Assembly: GCF_963169125.1 (NCBI RefSeq)
Contig: NC_084802.1
Location: 36,354,607-36,418,606, forward strand
Reading direction: 5' to 3'
From: Humulus lupulus
Lineage: Eukaryota; Streptophyta; Magnoliopsida; Rosales; Cannabaceae
Length of the DNA: 64,000 nucleotides
Shown: positions 54,651 to 64,000 of the stretch, in pieces
How positions within the stretch are numbered: the stretch's first letter is position 1
How the letters are laid out: every line of letters begins with the position of its first letter
Position numbers and translations under genes: made by a program
Notes under the pieces: generated by a model
Told to the model about the DNA's origin: nothing
The model's input: the letters and a program-made list of their open reading frames with translations, nothing else
The model's database searches: none

Positions 54651-57600
54651 CTAACTATTAGTGTAGGCCCTAATTATGCAAATGAATTAAATTTTCCAAT
54701 TCTCAATACCATATTTATAATATTTGAAAAAAAAACACAATAATTAACCCTATATTGTTGTAGCCTAAATTAATAATAAAAAATATATTTTTATATAATA
54801 ATTAATTATTTGCCAAATGCTAGGATATATATAGTCTTTGAGTCTTTCAATTTGAAGAGGTGCATTAACAATTCCCACCTCTCAATACCATATTTAAGAT
54901 GTGCAATTATTTTGTATTTTTAATGCTAAAAAATTTCTATATTAATTGTAAACCACATTGGCATAGCCGAAATTAGGGTTTGTATATTAATAAATTTTAC
55001 ACACCTAATTATAATTTTTGAAATTAGGGTTTAGATAGTTGGTTATTGTATTTGAATATGAAGAGGTGCATTTAATATTTAACGTATATTCAATATTTAA
55101 TAGTTCAAACTAACTATTAGTGTAGGCCCTAATTATGCAAATGAATTAAATTTTCCAATTCTCAATACCATATTTATAATATTTGAAAAAAAAACACAAT
55201 AATTAACCCTATATTGTTGTAGCCTAAATTAATAATAAAAAATATATTTTTATATAAAAATTAATTATTTGCCAAATGCTAGGATATATATAGTCTTTGA
55301 GTCTTTCACTTTGAAGATGTGCATTAACAATTCCCACCTCTCAATACCATATTTAAGATGTGCAATTATTTTGTATTTTTAATGCTAAAAAATTTCAATA
55401 TTAATTGTAAACCACATTGGCATAGCCGAAATTAGGGTTTGTATATTAATAAATTTTATACTGCTAATTATAATTTTTGAAATTAGGGTTTAGATAGTTG
55501 GTTATTGTCTTTGAATATGAAGAGGTGCATTTAATATTTAACGTATATTCAATATTTAATTATTCAAACTAACTATTAGTGTAGGCCATAATTATGCAAA
55601 TGAATTAAATTTCCCAATTCTCAATTCCATATTTATAATCTTTGAAAAAAAACCCAATAATTAACCCTATATTGTTGTAGCCGAAATTAATGATAAAAAA
55701 TATATTTTTATATAATAATTAATTATGTACCAAATGCTAGGATATATATATTCTTTGAGTCTTTCAAATTGAAGAGGTGCATTAACAATTCCCACTTCTT
55801 AATACCATATTTAAGATGTGCAATTATTTTGTATTTTTAATTCTAAAAAATTTCAATAATAATTGTAAACCACATTGGCATAGCCGAAATTAGGGTTTGT
55901 ATATTAATAAATTTTACACATCTAATTATAATTTTTGAAATTAGGGTTTAGATAGTTTGTCATTGTATTTGAATATGAAGAGGTGCATTTAATATTTAAC
56001 GTATATTCAATATTTAATTGTTCAAACTAACTATTAGTGTAGGCTCTAATTATGCAAATGAATTAAATTTTCCAATTCTCAGTACCATATTTATAATATT
56101 TGAAAAAAAAACACAATAATTAACCCTATATTGTTGTAGCCTAAATTAATAATAAAAAATATATTTTTATATAATAATTAATTATTTGCGAAATGCTAGG
56201 ATATATATAGTCTTTGAGTCTTTCAATTTGAAGAGGTGCATTAACAATTCCCACTTCTCAATACCATATTTAAGATGTGCTATTATTTTGTATTTTTAAT
56301 GCTAAATAATTTCAATATTAATTGTAAACCACAATTGGCAAAGCCGAAATTAGGGTTTGTATATTAATAAATTTTACACATCTAATTATAATTTTTGAAA
56401 TTAGGGTTTAGATAGTTTGTCATTGTATTTGAATATGAAGAGGTGCATTTAATATTTAACGTATATTCAATATTTAATTGTTCAAACTAACTATTAGTGT
56501 AGGCTCTAATTATGCAAATGAATTAAATTTTCCAATTCTCAGTACCATATTTATAATATTTGAAAAAAAAACACAATAATTAACCCTATATTGTTGTAGC
56601 CTAAATTAATAATAAAAAATATATTTTTATATAATAATTAATTATTTGCGAAATGCTAGGATATATATAGTCTTTGAGTCTTTCAATTTGAAGAGGTGCA
56701 TTAACAATTCCCACTTCTCAATACCATATTTAAGATGTGCTATTATTTTGTATTTTTAATGCTAAAAAATTTCAATATTAATTGTAAACCACAATTGGCA
56801 AAGCCGAAATTAGGGTTTGTATATTAATAAATTTTATACTTCTAATTATAATTTTTGAAATTAGGGTTTAGATAGTTGGTTATTGTCTTTGAATATGAAG
56901 AGGTGCATTTAATATTTAACGTATGTTCAATATTTAATTATTCAAACTAACTATTAGTGTAGGCCATAATTATGCAAATGAATTAAATTTCCCAATTCTC
57001 AATACCATATTTATAATCTTTGAAAATAAAACCCAATAATTTACCCTATATTTTTGTAGCCTAAATTAATGATAAAAAATATATTTTTATATAATAATTA
57101 ATTATTTACCAAATGCTAGGATATATAAATTTTTTGAGTCTTTCAAATTGAAGAGGTTCATTAACAATTCCCACTTCTCAATACCATATTTAAGATGTGC
57201 AATTATTTTGTATTTTTAATGCTAAAAAATTTCAATATTAATTGTAAACCACATTGGCATAGCCGAAATTAGGGTTTGTATATTAATAAATTTTACACAC
57301 CTAATTATAATTTTTGAAATTAGGGTTTAGATAGTTGGTTATTGTCTTTGAATATGAAGAGGTGCATTTAATATTTAACGTATATTCAATATTTAATTGT
57401 TCAAACTAACTATTAGTGTAGGCCATAATTATGCCAATGAATTAAATTTCCCAATTCTCAATACCATATTTAAAATATTTGAAAAAAAAAACACAATAAT
57501 TAACCCTATATTGTTGTAGCCTAAATTAATAATAAAAAATATATTTTTATATAAAAATTAATTATTTGCCAAATGCTAGGATATATATAGTCTTTGAGTC

Positions 57601-58325
57601 TTTCACTTTGAAGATGTGCATTAACAATTCCCACTTCTCAATACCATATTTAAGATGTGCAATTATTTTGTATTTTTAATTCTAAAAAATTTCAATATTA
57701 ATTGTAAACCACATTGGCATAGCCAAAATTAGGGTTTGTATATTAATAAATTTTATACTGCTAATTATAATTTTTGAAATTAGGGTTTAGATAGTAGGTT
57801 ATTGTCTTTGAATATGAAGAGTGGCATTTAATATTTAACGTATATTCAATATTTAATTGTTCAAACTAACTATTAGTGTAGGCCCTAATTATGCAAATGA
57901 ATTAAATTTTCCAATTCTCAGCACCATATTTATAATCTTTGAAAAAAAAACACAATAATTAACCCTATATTGTTGTAGCCTAAATTAATAATAAAAAATA
58001 TATTTTTATATAATAATTAATTATTTGCGAAATGCTAGGATATATATAGTCTTTGAGTCTTTCAATTTGAAGAGGTGCATTAACAATTCCCACTTCTCAA
58101 TACCATATTTAAGATGTGCTATTATTTTGTATTTTTAATGCTAAAAAATTTCAATATTAATTGTAAACCACAATTGGCAAAGCCGAAATTAGGGTTTGTA
58201 TATTAATAAATTTTATACTTCTAATTATAATTTTTGAAATTAGGGTTTAGATAGTTGGTTTTTGTCTTTGAATATGAAGAGGTGCATTTAATATTTAACA
58301 TATATTCAATATTTAATTGTTCAAG
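54651..58325. repeat. 8-monomer higher-order block, copy 2 (3675 bp)
   Basis: Directly adjoins copy 1. In my reading only three substitutions separate the copies: TCTCCATACC (52582) versus TCTCAATACC, CTAAAAAATTTC versus CTAAATAATTTC (56303), and CTATATTGTTG versus CTATATTTTTG (57045). There is no indel, since all eight anchor offsets are equal. This is near 99.9% identity and makes it one of the youngest duplications visible. It ends where the following unit reads ATACCATAATTATAAT (58380), not ATACCATATTTATAAT. Confidence 0.9.
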
Positions 58326-61300
58326 CTAACTATTAGTGTAGGCCCTAATTATGCAAATGAATTAAATTTTCCAATTCTCAATACCATAATTATAATATTT
58401 GAAAAAAAAAACACAATAATTAACCCTATATTTTTGTAGCCGAAATTAATGATAAAAAATATATTTTTATATAATAATTAATTATTTCCCAAATGCTAGG
58501 ATATATATATAGTCTTTGAGTCTTTCACTTTGAAGATGTGCATTAACAATTCCCACTTCTCAATACCATATTTAAGATGTGCAATTATTTTGTATTTTTA
58601 ATGCTAAAAAATTTCAATATTAATTGTAAACCACAATTGGCATAGCCGAAATTAGGGTTTGTATATTAATAAATTTTACACACCTAATTATAATTTTTGA
58701 AATTAGGGTTTAGATAGTTGGTTATTATCTTTGAATATGAAGAGGTGCATTTAATATTTAATGTCTATTCAATATTTAATTGTTCAAAATAACTATCAGT
58801 GTAGGCCATAATTATGCAATTAAATTAAATTTCCCAATTCTCAATACCATATTTATAATATTTGAAAAAAAAACACAATAATTAACCCTATATTGTTGTT
58901 GCCGAAATTAATGATAAAAAATATATTTTTATATAATAATTAAGTATTTACCAAATTCTAGGATATATATAGTCTTTGAGTCTTTCAATTTGAAGATGTG
59001 CATTAACAATTCCCACTTCTCAATACCATATTTAAGATGTGCAATTATTTTGTATTTTTAATGATAAAAAAGTTCAATATTAATTGTAAACCACAATTGG
59101 CATAGCCGAAATTAGGGTTTTTAATATTAATAAATTTTACACATCTATTTATAATTTTTGAAATTAGGGTTTAGATAGTAGGTTCTTGTCTTTGAATATG
59201 AAGAGGTGCATTTAATATTTAACGTATATTCAATATTTAATTGTTCAAACTAACTATTAGTGTAGGCCATAATTATGAAATGAATTAAATTTTCCAATTC
59301 TCAATACCATATTTATAATCTTTGAAAAAAAACACAATAATTAACCCTATATTGTTGTAGCCGAAATTAATAATAAAAAATATATTTTTATATAATAATT
59401 AATTATTTGCCAAATGCTTGGATATATATAGTCTTTGAGTCTTTCAATTTGAAGAGGTGCATTAACAATTCCCACTTCTCAATACCATATTTAAGATTTG
59501 CAATTATATTGTATTTTTAATGCTAAAAAATTTCAATATTAATTGTAAACCACAATTGGCAAAGCCGAAATTAGGGTTTGTATATTAATAAATTTTATAC
59601 TTCTAATTATAATTTTTGAAATTAGGGTTTAGATAGTAGGTTTTTGTCTTTGAATATGAAGAGGTGCATTTAATATTTAACATATATTCAATATTTAATT
59701 GTTCAAACAAACTATTAGTGTAGGACATAATTATGCAAACGAATTAAATTTCCCAATTCTCAATACCATATTTATAATCTTTGAAAAAAAAACCCAATAA
59801 TTTACCCTATATTGTTGTAGCCGAAATTAATGATAAAAAATATATTTTTATATAATAATTAATTATTTACCAAATGCTAGGATATATAAATTCTTTGAGT
59901 CTTTCAAATTGAAGAGGTGCATTAACAATTCCCACTTCTTAATACCATATTTAAGATGTGCAATTATTTTGTATTTTTAATGCTAAAAAATTTCAATATT
60001 AATTGTAAACCACATTGGCATAGCCAAAATTAGGGTTTGTATATTCATAAATTTTACACATCTAATTATAATTTTTGAAATTAGGGTTTAGATAGTTTGT
60101 TATTGTATTTGAATATGAAGAGGTGCATTTAATATTTAACGTATATTCAATATTTAATTGTTCAAACTAACTATTAGTGTAGGCCCTAATTATGCAAATG
60201 AATTAAATTTTCCAATTCTCAGTACCATATTTATAATATTTGAAAAAAAAACACAATAATTAACCCTATATTGTTGTAGCCTAAATAAATAATAAAAAAT
60301 ATATTTTTATATAATAATTAATTATTTGCGAAATGCTAGGATATATATAGTCTTTGAGTCTTTCAATTTGAAGAGGTGCATTAACAATTCCCACTTCTCA
60401 ATACCATATTTAAGATGTGCTATTATTTTGTATTTTTAATGCTAAAAAATTTCAATATTAATTGTAAACCACATTGGCAGAGTCGAAATTAGGGTTTGTA
60501 TATTAATAAATTTTACACACCTAACTATAATTTTTGAAATTAGGGTTTAGATAGTTGGTTATTGTCTTTGAATATGAAGAGGTGCATTTAATATTTAACG
60601 TATATTCAATATTTAATTGTTCAAGCTAACTATTAGTGTAGGCCCTAATTATGCAAATGAATTAAATTTTCCAATTCTCAATACCATAATTATAATATTT
60701 GAAAAAAAAAACACAATAATTAACCCTATATTTTTGTAGCCGAAATTAATGATAAAAAATATATTTTTATATAATAATTAATTATTTCCCAAATGCTAGG
60801 ATATATATATAGTCTTTGAGTCTTTCACTTTGAAGATGTGCATTAACAATTCCCACTTCTCAATACCATATTTAAGATGTGCAATTATTTTGTATTTTTA
60901 ATGCTAAAAAATTTCAATATTAATTGTAAACCACAATTGGCATAGCCGAAATTAGGGTTTGTATATTAATAAATTTTATACTGCTAATTATAATTTTTGA
61001 AATTAGGGTTTAGATAGTTGGTTATTGTCTTTGAATATGAAGAGGTCCATTTAATATTTAACATATATTCAATATTTAATTATTCAAACTAACTATTAGT
61101 GTAGGCCCTAATTATGCAAATGAATTAAATTTTCCAATTCTCAATACCATATTTGTAATATTTGAAAAAAAAACACAATAATTAACCCTATAATGTTGTA
61201 GCCGAAATTAATAATAAAAAATATATTTTTATATAAAAATAAATTATTTGCCAAATGCTAGGATATATATAGTCTTTGAGTCTTTCAATTTGAAGAGTTG

Positions 61301-64000
61301 CATTAACAATTCCCACTTCTCAATACCATATTTAAGATGTGCAATTATTTTGTATTTTTAATGCTAAAAAATTTCAATATTAATTGTAAACCACAATTGG
61401 CAAAGCCGAAATTAGGGTTTGTATATTAATAAATTTTACACACCTAATTATAATATTTGAAATTAGGGTTTAGATAGTTGGTTATTATCTTTGAATATGA
61501 AGAGGTGCATTTAATATTTAATGTCTATTCAATATTTTATTGTTCAAAATAACTATCAGTGTAGGCCATAATTATGCAATTAAATTAAATTTCCCAATTC
61601 TCAATACCATATTTATAATATTTGAAAAAAAAACACAATAATTAACCCTATATTGTTGTTGCCGAAATTAATGATAAAAAATATATTTTTATATAATAAT
61701 TAAGTATTTTCCAAATTCTAGGATATATATAGTCTTTGATTTTTCAATTTGAAGATGTGCATTAACAATTCCCACTTCTCAATACCATATTTAAGATGTG
61801 CAATTATTTTGTATTTTTAATGATAAAAAAGTTCAATATTAATTATAAACCACAATTGGCATAGCCGAAATTAGGGTTTTTAATATTAATAAATTTTACA
61901 CATCTATTTATAATTTTTGAAATTAGGGTTTAGATAGTAGGTTCTTGTCTTTGAATATGAAGAGGTGCATTTAATATTTAACGTATATTCAATATTTAAT
62001 TGTTCAAACTAACTATTAGTGTAGGCCATAATTATGCCAATGAATTAAATTTCCCAATTCTCAATACCATATTTATAATATTTCATAAAAAAACACAATA
62101 ATTAACCCTATATTGTTGTAGCCGAAATTAATAATAAAAAATGTATTTTTATATAATAATTAATTATTTGCGAATGCTAGGATATATATATAGTCTTTGA
62201 GTCTTTCAATTTGAAGAGGTGCATTAACAATTCCCACTTCTCAATACCATATTTAAGATGTGCAATTATTTTGTATTTTTAATGCTAAAAAATTTCAATA
62301 TTAATTGTAAACCACAATTGGCAAAGCCGAAATTAGGGTTTGTATATTAATAAATTTTATACTTCTAATTATAATTTTTGAAATTAGGGTTTAGATAGTA
62401 GGTTTTTGTCTTTGAATATGAAGAGGTGCATTTAATATTTAACATATATTCAATATTTAATTGTTCAAACAAACTATTAGTGTAGGACATAATTATGCAA
62501 ACGAATTAAATTTCCCAATTCTCAATACCATATTTATAATCTTTGAAAAAAAAACCCAATAATTTACCCTATATTGTTGTAGCCGAAATTAATGATAAAA
62601 AATATATTTTTATATAATAATTAATTATTTACCAAATGCTAGGATATATAAATTCTTTGAGTCTTTCAAATTGAAGAGGTGCATTAACAATTCCCACTTC
62701 TTAATACCATATTGAAGATGTGCAATTATTTTGTATTTTTGATGCTAAAAAATTTCAATATTAATTGTAAACCACATTGGCAGAGCCGAAATTAGGGTTT
62801 GTATATTAACAAATTTTACACATCTAACTATAATTTTTGAAATTAGGGTTTAGACAGTTGGTTATTGTCTTTGAATATGAAGAGGTGCATTTAATATTTA
62901 ACGTATATTCAATATTTAATTGTTCAAGCTAACTATTAGTGTAGGCCCTAATTATGCAAATGAATTAAATTTTCCAATTCTCAATACCATATTTATAATA
63001 TTTGGAAAAAAAAACACAATAATTAACCCTATATTTTTGTTGCCGAAATTAATGATAAAAAATATATTTTTATATAATAATTAATTATTTACCAAATGCT
63101 AGGATATATATATAGTCTTTGAGTCTTTCACTTTGAAGATGTGCATTAACAATTCCCACTTCTCAATACCATATTTTAGATGTGCAATTATTTTGTATTT
63201 TTAATGCTAAAAAATTTCAATATTAATTGTAAACCACAATTGGCATAGCCGAAATTAGGGTTTGTATATTAATAAATTTTATACTGCTAATTATAATTTT
63301 TGAAATTAGGGTTTAGATAGTTGGTTATTGTCTTGGAATATGAAGCGGTGCATTTAATATTTAACATATATTCAATATTTAATTGTTCAAACTAACTATT
63401 AGTGTAGGACATAATTATGCAAACGAATTAAATTTCCCAATTCTCAATACCATATTTATAATCTTTGAAAAAAAAACCCAATAATTTACCCTATATTGTT
63501 GTAGCCGAAATTAATGATAAAAAATATATTTTTATATAATAATTAATTATTTACCAAATGCTAGGATATATAAATTCTTTGAGTCTTTCAAATTGAAGAG
63601 GTGCATTAACAATTCCCACTTCTTAATACCATATTTAAGATGTGCAATTATTTTGTATTTTTAATGCTAAAAAATTTCAATATTAATTGTAAACCACATT
63701 GGCATAGCCAAAATTAGGGTTTGTATATTAATAAATTTTACACATCTAATTATAATTTTAGAAATTAGGGTTTAGATAGTTTGTTATTGTATTTGAATAT
63801 GAAGAGGTGCATTTAATATTTAACGTATATTCAATATTTAATTGTTCAAACTAACTATTAGTGTAGGCCCTAATTATGCAAATGAATTAAATTTTCCAAT
63901 TCTCAGTACCATATTTATAATATTTGAAAAAAAAACACAATAATTAACCCTATATTGTTGTAGCCTAAATTAATAATAAAAAATATATTTTTATATAATA
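58326..64000. repeat. Terminal mixed section with a thrice-repeated haplotype
   Basis: Twelve anchored monomers (58515-63578), types B D C A C B C D C A B A. A private pair of changes, TAGGACATAATTATG with GCAAACGAATT, occurs at about 59721, 62483 and 63405, each followed by the same AATTTACCC and ATATAAATTC type A unit. Around 59434-60000 and 62240-62760 match at offset 2762 (six monomers). The unit at 62080-62200 has the T-interrupted A-tract with GCGAATGCTAGG. The section at 60893-61920 is the partner of 2960-3990. The window ends inside a monomer. Confidence 0.82.
61725..61750. other. Disrupted anchor core
   Basis: Here the otherwise near-constant CTTTGAGTCTTTCA reads CTTTGATTTTTCA, a one-base loss plus a substitution. 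It is the only monomer I found in which the GAGTC centre of the core is lost. The only other change I noticed inside the core is TTTGAGTCATTCA at 38761. The partner unit at 3802 has the intact core, so the change arose in this copy. Confidence 0.8.

Larger units (their letters stand above)
121..63578. repeat. Monomer phase table (TTTGAG anchors)
   Basis: Anchor positions in order, read by eye (an error of a base is possible): 121, 582, 1041, 1502, 1961, 2421, 2882, 3342, 3802, 4261, 4724, 5184, 5643, 6103, 6561, 7021, 7480, 7940, 8400, 8861, 9320, 9783, 10243, 10702, 11162, 11620, 12080, 12539, 12999, 13459, 13918, 14377, 14835, 15296, 15755, 16216, 16676, 17137, 17600, 18058, 18519, 18978, 19439, 19902, 20362, 20823, 21286, 21744, 22205, 22664, 23125, 23585, 24046, 24509, 24973, 25432, 25891, 26350, 26808, 27267, 27728, 28187, 28648, 29109, 29569, 30030, 30493, 30952, 31412, 31871, 32331, 32791, 33249, 33708, 34169, 34627, 35086, 35547, 36006, 36467, 36926, 37385, 37842, 38301, 38761, 39220, 39678, 40137, 40596, 41053, 41514, 41973, 42433, 42892, 43355, 43816, 44275, 44734, 45193, 45652, 46111, 46571, 47029, 47488, 47947, 48407, 48866, 49325, 49785, 50243, 50703, 51162, 51621, 52079, 52538, 52998, 53458, 53918, 54377, 54837, 55296, 55754, 56213, 56673, 57133, 57593, 58052, 58515, 58975, 59434, 59894, 60353, 60815, 61275, 61735, 62196, 62656, 63118, 63578. 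The mean spacing is close to 460 bp. Repeated runs of identical spacings reveal the higher-order copies described below. Confidence 0.93.
1..64000. repeat. AT-rich satellite array, ~460 bp monomer, 139 anchored copies
   Basis: The entire window is a head-to-tail tandem repeat. The near-invariant core CTTTGAGTCTTTCA recurs every 457-464 bp with no gap, inversion or foreign insertion, and the array is cut by both window ends. Monomers differ by scattered substitutions and by small indels at a few fixed places: the TA run before the anchor, the A-tract (usually 8-10 A), ACAATTGG versus ACATTGG, and GCAAATGAAT versus GAAATGAAT. G+C is about 22% in a counted 420 bp sample. Both strands are dense in stop codons and I see no open reading frame worth calling. 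Long uniform arrays like this are typical of centromeric, pericentromeric or subtelomeric heterochromatin. That placement is inferred. I do not recognise the family from memory and cannot search a database. Confidence 0.98.

Noticed and set aside
1..64000. CRISPR array or other short regularly spaced repeat system
   Set aside because: The whole ~460 bp unit is repeated. There are no short direct repeats separated by unique spacers.
1..64000. Transposon, LTR element or viral insertion
   Set aside because: The anchor spacing is continuous at 457-464 bp throughout, which leaves no room for an insertion.
1..64000. CENP-B box
   Set aside because: I found no motif with the needed CGGGA-type core. 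The CpG sites present are in GCCGAAATT, AACGTAT and TACGATA contexts.
1..64000. Organellar or bacterial AT-rich control region
   Set aside because: Over 64 kb of higher-order satellite without genes is not compatible with those genomes as I know them.

Overview
The whole 64 kb window is one tandem satellite DNA array. It has no gene, RNA gene, transposon or unique spacer that I can support. The repeat unit (monomer) is about 460 bp, with spacings of 457 to 464 bp. I located 139 consecutive copies, all head to tail in the same orientation, with a phase anchor (TTTGAG) from position 121 to 63578. The array runs off both ends of the window. Base composition is very AT-rich: I counted about 22% G+C over positions 1981-2400. 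Each monomer carries only about two CpG sites.

The window suggests a eukaryotic nuclear chromosome, in a centromeric, pericentromeric or subtelomeric satellite block. A plant is my best guess, at moderate confidence. Every typical monomer contains two TTAGGGTTT boxes (the plant 'telo-box'), and one extends to TTAGGGTTTAG, an 11-base match to the plant-type telomere repeat (TTTAGGG)n. I cannot name the species or a database satellite family.

The monomers fall into a few sequence types, read just after the anchor: A (TTCAAATTG), B (TTCACTTTG) and C (TTCAATTTG). C includes a subtype D with a broken palindrome. Type order and private substitutions show higher-order repeat structure. Layout: (1) 1-1890, an A/B dimer repeated twice at a 920 bp offset. 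(2) 1890-3905, mixed units whose close copies lie 40 and 58 kb away. (3) 3906-13904, an 11-monomer block (5059 bp) present as two adjacent near-identical copies. (4) 13905-14440, a short mixed link. (5) 14440-24571, a higher-order repeat in three copies of 7, 8 and 7 monomers, with a displaced partial fourth copy at 28910-30750. (6) 24572-45364, a mosaic of one- to five-monomer blocks, several shared between distant places. (7) 45365-51370, a 7-monomer duplication (3214 bp). (8) 50975-58325, an 8-monomer duplication (3675 bp) containing an older one-monomer duplication. (9) 58326-64000, mixed units with three copies of one private haplotype.

The biology here is array evolution, not coding. 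Repeated unequal exchange and conversion-like transfer have produced nested duplications of different sizes and ages, and parts of their order can be read from shared substitutions. Possible function (centromere identity, chromatin packaging) is inference from composition, palindromes and array uniformity only.
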